A stretch of DNA of 64,000 nucleotides. It comes from Hymenoscyphus infarciens (taxonomy: Eukaryota > Ascomycota > Leotiomycetes > Helotiales > Helotiaceae). The position numbers were made by a program, and so were the translations under genes. The notes beneath the pieces are model-generated. The model saw only the letters and a list, made by a program, of their open reading frames with translations. It was not told where the DNA came from and ran no database searches. How positions within the stretch are numbered: position 1 is the first letter of the stretch; every line of letters begins with the position of its first letter. Below, one piece after another: positions 11,667-21,890 of the stretch. The stretch lies in assembly GCA_001414345.1 (NCBI GenBank), contig LLCB01000225.1:1-64000 (forward strand). The letters are read 5' to 3'.

Positions 11667-14389
11667 AGAAGTTCGAACTATGTAACCCTCCGAGGTTATG
11701 AACGCATTCTATGTTTGCAATCAGCATTCTAGGTGCCGTCACCTAAGTATCAGAAGCTTCACCTGGTCATTGCTCTCTGCCACTTCAACATCTGGCCTCT
11801 CTAGGGGAACTCTGTGGTTGAGCTTCATTGCATCGGTGATTCGGTTGGCCTGGCTTATGGCATTGAGTATGGTCCTACGCTTCCACGATCTTGATACCTG
11901 TTGAGATATATAGATGTTCAACAGAGCCTCGTCTGTCGCTCCGGGGAGCACTCTTTTTTTCCGATTAGGTCGGACTTTTGGCTCCTAAATTTGACGCCTT
12001 ACTTTTCCGTCCATATCAACATCCAGGGTCCGCCTACAGACAGCATCATCGGATGAGCAGCATGGAGCCAAATCAGGTGGACATCACTGCAACCACATAA
12101 CAACAAAACACCTCAAACCCAACCCATGTTGAAATAGCTCCCGGCAGCTTGGAATTACGATCAAAGACCAAATTCTCGATTGCCAGCACCCCTTGCCAAG
12201 CCACCTTTGAGTATGCAGTCGCACAGTTCGAGGAATCACGCGTGTTGAGAAGCACCGCTCCAATCAGATTGAACTTGTTCATGCTATCTCGAAGGTATAT
12301 GCCGTTGTGTGTGGCCTATGAAATGCAATGTGCAAACACAATCCCGGAACCGCGCATATTGCGAATCGATACTTCAACGATTTCTCACACGAATACGCCA
12401 GAATTTATACATCTAGTCATGGACAGTGCTACGATTGCAAAACTCTTAGTGAAAGCTTTTCCTTGAGCTGAGAGGGGACGTAAGGTCACATGATTCTAGA
12501 ATCCCTGTGATAAGTATCGCCCCCTATTCCCTCTAACTTTCCTAAATTGCAGGAAACCACAAACCATTGACATTGAGTACGTATTGGGCACGAATTTGAT
12601 CGTGGGGTAAGGTCTCATTCAGGTTCCGGGCTAGCATGCTGTGTCAAGGAAACAGTCATCTTCAAAAACCCTTCATTGAAAAAGCCTTACATCAAATTGT
12701 TTGCAGGGCGTGCACTCCAATTTTCTCGAGACTACTCTGCATCTTCCCGTCTCCGAAAAAGTATCTTCATGTATCATCTTCCATCTATATCACCCTTTTT
12801 CCAGCAAGACAGATCTTCGAAATTTCCCCGAGCCGGCTTCGTGGGACCTTTTTGCATCATCAGCTCGCTGTCGTACGCACTCAACACCTTTTTGCTTTTA
12901 GTGGCAAAGCGAGGGCGCTCGCCCACTTCTTCTTTCCCGGGGCCTTTTTCTCAGAGCTGGCGGGTTTCGTTCCCAAAGATTAAAGCGAACTTGCTGATCA
13001 TCTCAAGAAAAGCAAGCAAATTTTGACAGAATCAACACCGCGATGAAGAAGGCTGCCTTCTTGGTACCTTGTTGGTGCGGGGATGATATGTCGGTGGATG
13101 GCTGGCTGTTGTGTGTGTGCACGGGCTTATTTCTTCTTCAGGAGTTAAGAATCGAGGGTAATTCAAGCGTTTCTGTCCTACTCCGGATGTCATCGAACGA
13201 AGCCGCTGGTTCTCTGAATGGTGGTTAAGGTAAGCGGTGCTACCAGAAGATGGTGGGGCATCTCTGGGCACTTTTTCGGCCGAATCGAGTCTGAGAGGTT
13301 TAGGGAGGGTTCCCGAGGAGGGTGACTTGTCTTAGATATGGAGGCTCTGGATGCCGGTTGGTTTGTTTGTCTTCATCTGGCGGTGAACCACCGGTGACGG
13401 GTTTACGGCATGATTCGAGGGTATCGGGTGTATCCGCCGGGTCGTTCGACGTCGAAAATGAACCGAGTGGCCGAGCTTCGTTGAGGAGGGTGTTCAAGGC
13501 AAAAGCAGGGACCGAAACCGGGTGTTGGTCACGTGGACTGGCAACCGAAAAAGGGGAGGGGGGTCAGAAGAGAGCAAAATCGATGGGCAAGTACAACTCG
13601 GTTCATAAAGAACTGAGAGCCACGAGGTCTTCATTGGAGATCTCTTATATCGCAAAACGAACAAATATTCAATTTTTGACATGGGGTAACGAGATTTGGA
13701 ACAGGATTTGGTGTTGAAGGAATTCTATGGGACAGAATTGCCTTGCAGAGGTCAGTTTTCCATGATAATCTCAGGATTACAAATATCCGAGGGAATTCAG
13801 TTGCCACTTCTGAAAAGTGCAAAAGTACGGAGATTTCTACAGTATGTTGATGACATGTTTTTTTTATATCAGTTCACGTTATGAGGTATAGTCTACCTAC
13901 TAATCCCTGCGGTCTTTTTATAATAAGAGTTCAAGAAGGGCAAAGGAACTTCTTTTTGTCTTTTTACCTTCCCCCTACATCTTATTCTGGTTCTTTATAA
14001 ATCTTGACAAGAAAGAGCCAATTACGAATATAGAATGGGCTTGAAGAGGGTAGTTGTGGCGGGGTAAATTTACCCCGCATTGAGTAACATAAACCTCGAT
14101 TCCCACAAAACACCTTGCCATAGACAACAGAAGCGGCCATAATACCCCTCATTGTTCTAATCTTTAGTAAGGCTTAGTGTAGGTCACGAAGAATTCAAAT
14201 CTATAGTTCTTGATTAGCTTGAAATTGCTTGAATAGCGTGAGCCACTGCTGCTTTTACGCGCAATGCCACGATGTAACGCTCACATCTGACGCTGCTAAA
14301 AATACATTTCAGCTTTTCCACTTTTCCAACATCAACGCTATCGCGATATATCTCTCTGCTGTCTCTGCATCTCCTCGATAATAACAATC
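11667..14389. other. Intergenic region between divergent bHLH and membrane-protein genes
   Basis: Normal composition and 2.7 kb long. It serves as upstream region for both flanking genes, which point away from each other. Open frames here are short and overlapping on both strands, without domains. The one distinct signal is the perfect palindrome at 14059-14078. Confidence 0.55.
14059..14078. promoter_or_regulatory. Perfect 20-bp palindrome upstream of the 867-residue protein gene
   Basis: GCGGGGTAAATTTACCCCGC is its own exact reverse complement. It contains CGG and CCG in inverted orientation 12 bases apart, the layout of sites for dimeric Zn2Cys6 regulators, and lies about 310 bases before the ATG at 14390. 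A role as an operator is inference. Confidence 0.45.
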
Positions 14390-16993
14390 ATGGATGCATC
14401 AACGATATCCGCTATCGCGGCATTAGTGATAGCAATAATCGCAATGTTCATCGCCACAGCCCAAGCAACGCAGCAATATTTCATTACTGGACAAAGCATT
14501 CGCCTCTGCGATAGTGTGGTATTCGCCGATATGCCGGGTCAGGGTCGTCGCATATGGCAAGCATCACAATTCAGATTCCGGGTCGTCTATTCAATACCCC
14601 AAATTAGCTTGCCAAATAATTTTTGGCCATCGAATTGGTCTGTGTCGCATAAAGATAGGAGACATTCCCTTCCGTTTTTGACAAATCGCAATTCAAGGGT
14701 GTCGCCGCCACCGCCGCCGCCGCCACCACCCCCTTTGTTTGATGGTCCAAGAGGACATGTAATAGTGGTTGAACCGAGAGGGGAGCTTGGTAGGGAAAGT
14801 CAAGTCGATACGGATAGTGAAAGGAACGAGAGACCGTGTTCTGGAAAAGCGAACCATTCTTTGAGGAGATTGGTCAACTCAATGCGTTGGAAAGTGAAGA
14901 TATGGCTCCAGGATTGCTTGCGCTGGCGCTTGAAGTTCAACCGGCGACCAGAGACGCAGAAGGGCGTCGGGCTGCGGACTGGAGAAGCTGCTTGGGTTTC
15001 ATTCTGCAAGATCGTATATTATTCGTGCCACGAAGACATTCGATATGATCTCGTTGAGAGGGATGTGGATCGATGTCCATCAGATCTCCCTACTGTTCCA
15101 ATGCCAGTCTCGCTGCGAGATGTTGTCGCTATGGCCTTATCGGTTGGAATGCACTGTACTGAGGCTTCTTTTACAGCGCGAACGTTGTCTATGCAAGGCT
15201 CTGCTGGTATACTTGCAACATCTCAACATCCTGTTCTTGGACCTCTGCTTCATTTCACCCCCGGTGACACAAGCGTTCTTCACGGCGTAGTTAGAACGGG
15301 TCATATCTCCACGGACTGGCTTTCAAGAACATGGGACTATTGTATCGTTGCCGGAGAGTCTTTTCAGCATAGGGATAGAAGGAATGTGGAGAAAACCTCT
15401 GGTGTTTGGGTTCATCGTGTTCGATCATCTGGAGCCAAGAGTCAGAACGTGGTTCTGGGAGATAAAGATGGAGACAAGAACAAGAGGCGACGGGCAGCTG
15501 TTAAAGAAGATGACAGTAGTCTCGTACCCGCAACACGTCCTTCTATTCGGAAACCCCTTGGCGAAAGAAAGGGATTACACGATGGTCAATGGGAACTCAT
15601 TTTTGATGGGCCTCCTCGTGTATTTTTTCAGTCCCCGCCAGCTACTACCATTCCTAGTCGAGTGCCTGCTCCTGCTTCTGTTTCATCAGACAATAACTCA
15701 AACGAGCCAGCTGGTGAACAAAATGAACCTGGACCGAGTCTGAGCAAGCCGAGCCGACACGGAACATTTCAGTCAACAGTAGAAGACGCGAGCGATAACT
15801 CTGAAATCCATCTCCCAATGGAAACCCCCGATACGCCATCTGGAGTGCCATTTCTTCTGGCCAATTTCCCTACAGCTCCTCAACCCGGCGGTCCAATAAG
15901 TGAAGCGAACTTGAAGGCAAGGCAACGACAAGCGGAACGAAACGAAAGGGCAGCGAAAATTGCAAGGGATGAAGAAACAGCCAGCAATCTTGAAAAAACG
16001 GGGAGAACTCAGACAGTATCAGGAGTTCGACTCATTGAATGGAGAAAAGAAGCGGCAGCGGGATCTTCTGGGCCGCAAAAAGCAGCAGAAAAAATCAAAG
16101 AGAAAACTCTGACTGAGGAAGAACAGGAAGCGCTTGATCGAGAAGCCCAACGGAAGAAAGACAGAGAAGCTCGGGACAAACAACGCCGTCTTCGAAACAG
16201 CGAACGTGGTCAGGCGGCTTATTTGTACGGAAAGATAAATTGGTTTTGGCTTTGCCAATCTGATATTATGCCGGGTTTTTGGGCGACACCATGGCGTTCA
16301 TTTGACGCATTAGATGACCGTACTTGCTCAGGCGCAGTTAAAATCGTCTTGAACGCTCTTCTCGGCTTTACAGATGAAAACAGTCTGCGGTATGTCACAG
16401 GTTGGAGAGGGTTTCTCAATCCTGCAAGGGCTTGGATGTTGAATGGCAGGACAACATTTCCAGGTTATGCATATAATGCTCGTGATGGAGTTATATGTGA
16501 TGGTGTTTATCCAGCAGTCAAAATCGATGTTTTTAAAGAGCCTATTCCAGCTGTCGAACTTTATTCTTCATACAATTATCAAGTCGCACGACGTCGAAGG
16601 TTCGATACCCAAACATGCCAGAATGAACTTCTGGAATTAATGAAGCTCGATGCTTGGCTGTCGATGTGTGGTAGAACAGACGAAATTCTCCATGGACGAA
16701 ACGATCTCATTAAACAGACTCCAGCCATGGTGGAACTGCTCTTCGAGGAATTCACATTAGATTTCCTCAATTTAGACCAAGCGGATACAGAGGGAGGAAT
16801 GCAAGAGAACCAGGAACTTGCTACGAATGTGATGGATTTCTTGCTCGATGAGGAGTTATCTGGTGCGGAACAAATGTATATTCTTGTAGCTACCTTGAGA
16901 GCTGCAAAAGTAGGGTTGTCGATTCTCGAGGGGGCTGACACTAGGCTGTTACAAGATATTCTTCGAGAAGATGTCCAAGTTCATATGGTGTAG
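14390..16993 (+). CDS. Large fungal protein of unknown function with N-terminal membrane segment
   Basis: An uninterrupted frame of 867 residues. Residues 6-28 form one hydrophobic helix (ISAIAALVIAIIAMFIATAQ), probably an N-terminal membrane anchor rather than a cleaved signal. The next segment has MPGQGRRIWQASQFRFRVVY, which I associate with uncharacterised fungal proteins of this layout. Residues 106-115 are ten consecutive prolines. A more conserved-looking block follows (AAWVSFCKIVYY, then CPSDLPTVPMPVSLRDVVAMAL), then a disordered Ser/Pro region, a highly charged helix around residues 510-610 rich in Lys, Glu and Arg, and a C-terminal globular part containing several Trp and Cys. No enzyme motif is visible. 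The ATG sits 5' of the hydrophobic helix in a clean context. I do not assign a function; that this is a real gene is well supported by length and coherent composition. Confidence 0.85.
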   Translation: MDASTISAIAALVIAIIAMFIATAQATQQYFITGQSIRLCDSVVFADMPGQGRRIWQASQFRFRVVYSIPQISLPNNFWPSNWSVSHKDRRHSLPFLTNRNSRVSPPPPPPPPPPLFDGPRGHVIVVEPRGELGRESQVDTDSERNERPCSGKANHSLRRLVNSMRWKVKIWLQDCLRWRLKFNRRPETQKGVGLRTGEAAWVSFCKIVYYSCHEDIRYDLVERDVDRCPSDLPTVPMPVSLRDVVAMALSVGMHCTEASFTARTLSMQGSAGILATSQHPVLGPLLHFTPGDTSVLHGVVRTGHISTDWLSRTWDYCIVAGESFQHRDRRNVEKTSGVWVHRVRSSGAKSQNVVLGDKDGDKNKRRRAAVKEDDSSLVPATRPSIRKPLGERKGLHDGQWELIFDGPPRVFFQSPPATTIPSRVPAPASVSSDNNSNEPAGEQNEPGPSLSKPSRHGTFQSTVEDASDNSEIHLPMETPDTPSGVPFLLANFPTAPQPGGPISEANLKARQRQAERNERAAKIARDEETASNLEKTGRTQTVSGVRLIEWRKEAAAGSSGPQKAAEKIKEKTLTEEEQEALDREAQRKKDREARDKQRRLRNSERGQAAYLYGKINWFWLCQSDIMPGFWATPWRSFDALDDRTCSGAVKIVLNALLGFTDENSLRYVTGWRGFLNPARAWMLNGRTTFPGYAYNARDGVICDGVYPAVKIDVFKEPIPAVELYSSYNYQVARRRRFDTQTCQNELLELMKLDAWLSMCGRTDEILHGRNDLIKQTPAMVELLFEEFTLDFLNLDQADTEGGMQENQELATNVMDFLLDEELSGAEQMYILVATLRAAKVGLSILEGADTRLLQDILREDVQVHMV

Positions 16994-17384
16994 GCCTAAT
17001 AAGTCGTGATCAGAATTGATTGTTTTAGCCAACGTAGTACTTGGTTCCTTACTTGTGCTGTATGTCACAGAATCGCTTTGACTCTCGACCACCTATAACG
17101 CACGAAAGACACAATCTGCCCAGTACATACGACATTAACTTACGATAAGGATAGGGACATTGTCCTTCGTGGGTTGCGAAAACGAAGCAATACCACTGGC
17201 AAAAAGCGAAAAGTCAAGGAAATGACGGAGTAGAGGGGATGGATTAAAATGTTTATTTTCTATGTATCGAGGGAGACGAGACAGCGGAGAGGAGAGTGGG
17301 GAGAGAGAGAGAGAAATAGAGAGAGAGAGAAGTGTTGAAGAGGAGAAAATAAGTTGTAATTATCTTTTTTTCCTTCTATAAGTA
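16994..17384. other. 3' flank with GA-rich simple repeat
   Basis: Normal-GC tail after the membrane-protein gene, with a GA-rich microsatellite at about 17294-17332, passing into RIP-like sequence at about 17365-17385. No gene seen. Confidence 0.6.
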
Positions 17385-18836
17385 TTTACTATAAAAGATA
17401 TATGAAAATTTTCTAATATACAACCTCGTAACGCTGTTTTTGTTCGCTAGAGAAGCGCTTATTATATAATTTTTTTTTAAGAATATAGTAAGTATTAGAA
17501 GATTATTATATAGCTTAATAGGTTATTAGAAAGAGTAATATTTCTATAAAATAGATAGAGAAAGCAATTTATAAATAGAAACTTATTTAAACTACTTTTA
17601 TAAGTTACTTCTATTCTTTTAGTAAGCTCGTACTATTATTCTCTATTTATAACTCGTTCTTTACTTATATAAGAAAATAAAGATATAGATATAAGCTTAT
17701 ACTACTTACTTTTATAAGTCACTTTTATTCTTTTAGAGCCTATTTAGCTCGTATTAATTATTTAAATATATATATAGATATTTAACGAGATATTCTAAAT
17801 AGTAACCTCGTATAAGTTAGTATATATTATTACTTATTTCTTAATATATTAAGTAATCGTTTAGCTTATAGTATATCTATTAGTATATATAGTTTAAGTT
17901 TATAACTTAGATAGTACTATAAAACTAGTAGATAGAAAGAGATATATATGAACTTTTTTACATTTATACTTCTAGAGATCTAAATCTTTTTTAGTAGTAT
18001 ATCTTCTTTATATATATACTAAGATATATAAAGTTAAACGAGAAATTTATTATTACGCGGAAATAGAGTTATATAGTAGAGTTTTCACCTCTAAGTATAA
18101 GACTTCTTAGAGCGTTTTTAATCTAAAAATACGTTATTTTTATATTACTTTTAAATATATATACTAAACACTAGTATATATATAGATTTAGTATATATAT
18201 ATTTATAGGAACTTATGATTTTACGTTATATATATCCTAGATATATACGAGCTAAATAGGCTCTTAGTAAGCTTATTCTAAAATATTCTATTTCTTAATA
18301 ATTTTTTATAATAAATAGAAGAGTTTAACTACTCTAAGAAGTGTACTACTACTTTCTCTTTAAGACTTCTTATTTCTCTTTAGTAATCTCTTTCTATTTT
18401 AAATTTATTTAATAGTATTATTTTAACTAAATAGAGTATTTATAAGCTATTAAATAGATTATAAGTACTATCTCTTTAAGACTTCTTTTTTTCTTAAGTA
18501 TTATATTTAATAAAACAAAATCTTTAGATAATATAGAATATATAGATTAGTCTTAATAGTTTACTAGTATTATCTTTTAATTAAATAAATATATTATATC
18601 TAATATTACTATAAGAATTCTTATTAACTTTTCTTTTCTTTTTATACTCGAGTACTAGTTAAAATAAAAATATAAAAGAAAGTTAACTTAAGTTACTCTA
18701 TCTTTAATATCTCTTAGGAAATAAAAACTATAATAAATAGTTACTATAGCTATTCTCTTAGCTAAAGTTTTATCTTCTTCTATTTAAAGAATCTCTAAAA
18801 GTAAATAGTTAAGTAAAGAACTACTAATTTTCTAAG
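17385..18836. repeat. RIP-degraded AT-rich sequence, origin unresolved
   Basis: Strongly AT-rich with CA/TG depletion. A segment near 17600-17640 is repeated near 17710-17750 (both end near AGCTCGTA), and 18049-18137 resembles the TRIM-like LTR described at 22180. No readable protein. Confidence 0.5.
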
Positions 18837-19726
18837 TATTATAGAAAAAGAGGTATTACGTAACCCTCTTTCTCTATATATATAGTAGAGTTTTCGCCTT
18901 CTAAATTTAAGCTTCTTATATAATAGTACGAAATATATACTACTATAGAAGAGGTATATAGAAGTACGTTTAAAGCAGAATAATATATATAAATACTTAG
19001 CTCTAATATAGAAGAAAAGAAAAAACTATCTCTCTTCTATACTAAATATAAGTATCTTATAACAATTATAGAAGCTATATCGAGAGTATAGAATAAGTAA
19101 AGTAAGGTTAAAATAGATACTTAATTCCTTAAAACTATAGAGAAGAGTATAAGGCTTTAAATACTATACTATTTACTTAAAAGATAGAGGTTATTAAGTA
19201 ATCCTTTATCTAACTCACCTTTGTCTTATAATACTAGTATTAGCTAGCTACTCTAAGAGATGTCTTATAACTAAACCTTATTTAATTTAGAAGCCTAGTA
19301 CTCTATAAAGCTAGTATATATATATATATAACGCTAGCTAATAGCTACTACTATTATAAACGCTACTTGCTTTAGCTATTATATTAGAACTAGAGCTATA
19401 TAAGCTAGAGTTAGAGTAAGAGATAGAGGTTAGATAGAATTAGAAAGTAGAAATCTACTCTTAAGAATACTAGAACCGCTACTATAAAGAGAAGCACTTC
19501 TAAGTATTATACTAAGGCGTAGGAATTAGAGAGCTATTAGTTAAGAGGTCCTTTATAATCTAGCTTAAGTTTATAGGCTTAGGAAGTTGTCGCTCTTCTA
19601 GACCTAAGAGATATATTACGAAAAAAGAGATATTATATAACCTCTTTTCTCTCTATATATAGTAGTGTTTTCGCTATCTAAATTCGACTTTCTTAGAGTG
19701 TTTTCAACTCTTAAAAATACGTAATA
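18837..19726. mobile_element. TRIM-like mini LTR element, copy 1, with CTAAG target duplication
   Basis: The right end (about 19617-19726) and the left end (18837 to about 18915) match the 111-bp LTR of copy 2 at 22180-23010, and about 500 bases of internal sequence before the right LTR are shared with copy 2. It is flanked by CTAAG on both sides (18832-18836 and 19727-19731). The left LTR is interrupted: from about 18919 it is replaced by a degraded piece of the Ty3 LTR. No protein is encoded. Confidence 0.7.
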
Positions 19727-19739
19727 CTAAGATTATCTA

Positions 19740-20890
19740 AAGTCTTATTTTTAGATACTTTATAGAGAATATTAGTAGAGAATTAGCTAATATAAAAATA
19801 TAAAATAGACTTAAATAAATTAAAGAAATAAATATTCTTAAGACTTAAAAAGATACTATAAATAGTAACTAAAATTCATTTAAGTCTTAAGAGTTAATAT
19901 TAATTTAATTTAAATTTTTTAAAAAGCTATTTACTTAAAATAAAGTATAGTCTAATTAAAATCTAAGTATAGCTCGAGTTCTAGCTTATTTCTATTTATA
20001 TATTAATACTAGATATACTATTACGTTTTAGTTTTAATCTAGCTTCTAATACTTTCTACTATCTCTTTATTTAAATAGTGTCTTTTTAAATATAAAATCT
20101 TTATTATAAAAATATTAAGTAAAGTTATAGCTAATTATATCTCTAGTTTCGAAAATTAGAAAAATATCTTTTCTTTATCTTAACTAAGTTCTATAACTAG
20201 CTATATAAAGCTTTAAATCTATAACTAATATACTTAAGCTTTTATTTAGTTCTTCTTTAATATCTCTTTTTAAAGAATTAGATAAGAGCCTCTTTAGCTT
20301 ATTATAAGATAATATTAAATTATCTAATAAATATACCGAGACCTTTTAAAAGTAGCTCGGTATATATTTATTTAATTATCTAATTATCTAATAATAAATT
20401 CTATAATCGTTTAGCTCTTTATTATAATTATTAGTAAGATTAATAATAGCTTCTAGTACTAGTATTACTATACTAGAAAATATTCTAATTCTCGTAGTTT
20501 TAATAATAGAATAATTACCTTTTTAATAAGAATAATCTTTTAAATAAATATTAGATTATTTAGCTAAATAATCTAGCTATAAAATATATAGGCTAAACGA
20601 GTTAGTATATATTAAAGTGTTGAAAATATTAAATTATCTATTATTATTATAATACCTTTTTAGTAGTATATATACTAAATTATCTAAAAAAAAAATATAC
20701 TAGGTAAATAGACTCTAAAGCTTTTTTAATACTATAAATAATTTATTTTCTTCTTTTATAACTAGATATACTTATTTTCGAAATTATATTAGAATAATTC
20801 TATTTTTTATTTTATATTTTATATTTTCTATTTTTATATTAGCTAACTCTCGGCTAATATTCTCTATATACTCTAAGATGTTTTTATATA
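19740..20890. mobile_element. Possible terminal-inverted-repeat element, RIP-degraded
   Basis: Sequence at about 19755-19806 reappears in reverse complement at about 20812-20875; both contain TATAGAGAATATTAG and AGCTAATATAAAAATA-type cores. The span is about 1.15 kb and contains a short hairpin near 20335-20370. It looks like a non-autonomous DNA transposon, but I could not define ends or a target duplication. Confidence 0.4.
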
Positions 20891-20927
20891 TCGTATTTCT
20901 AGAGAACTTATACTACTACTATCTTAT

Positions 20928-21251
20928 TTTAATAGCTCGTTATCTAGACTATTCTAAATAGCTAGGAATACTTATTATATATAAGGTTTTAGTAGTTATT
21001 ATTTTATATTATCTGTTTTAGGAAGGTTATATAGGTTTAGGCTTTTATATTAGCCGACGTATATCGTTATTCAGTTTCAGACTCTTTTATACTATTCGAA
21101 CCTCTTATATATAGTAGCTTACTCTCCTAGAGTTAGAAAAGGCTAGTTTATTCTTTTCTTCTATATTAGAGCCTAGTATTTATATATATTATTCTACTAA
21201 ACGCACTTCTATATACCTCTTCTATAGTAGTATATATTTCGTATTATTATA
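20928..21251 (+). repeat. 5' LTR (324 bp), RIP-mutated
   Basis: Aligns along its whole length with the 3' LTR at 28789-29398 minus the MITE. Differences are almost all C-to-T or G-to-A, as expected from RIP. Contains TCTTATATATAG, which may be the TATA region of the LTR promoter. Confidence 0.85.
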
Positions 21252-21890
21252 TAAAAAGGAAAAACTCTTCTTTACTAGTAATAGCCTTTATAATATCTCT
21301 TTTAAGCTTATTATTACTTTTTGTTTCGATTTCGATTTAGTCTAGAATTAGACTATTATAACACTATTCTTAAATAGCTAGGATTTTAGAGATCTCTTAG
21401 ATAGCTAGTAATACTAGAGTTTAGTATCTATATAAATAGCTAGTAAAAATCGTGTTTTATATATTAAGAGATTAGAATATACTAAGTATTCCTAAGAATC
21501 CTAATAACTCTCTTAGTATAGAGATTACTATATATAATTTAGATAGTCAATATATAATAGTTATCTAGAAAACTAAATTAACCTCTTTACTCTCTCTTTA
21601 ATTAATATTTAATATATTAGATTTAGAACTAACTCTAGGTCTCTCTTAAGCTCCGCTTCTAAGTATAGAGCCTCTTATTAGAGAAAAGAGTTAAGTACTA
21701 ACTAAAGAGTCTCTAGCTTATATCTATACTTCTAAGAATAATAAAAAGTTATAAAATAATAAAAGTAAAAGTATAGTCACTAAAAGCTAGAGAGACTAAT
21801 AAGACTTTTTAAATATAGACGAGATATAGAAAGTAATATAGGCTATAAAGGCTAAAGATTAAGAAAAAGAAGAGAGGATCTAATAATAAG

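Noticed and set aside
12149..12466. A 105-codon plus-strand frame.
   Set aside because: No recognisable motif and no neighbouring exons; not distinguishable from chance.
13696..13884. A 62-codon plus-strand frame containing YVDDMFF, which looks like a reverse-transcriptase catalytic motif.
   Set aside because: No other RT motif lies near it on either strand, the frame is short, and the DNA is not repetitive or RIP-mutated. Chance match.
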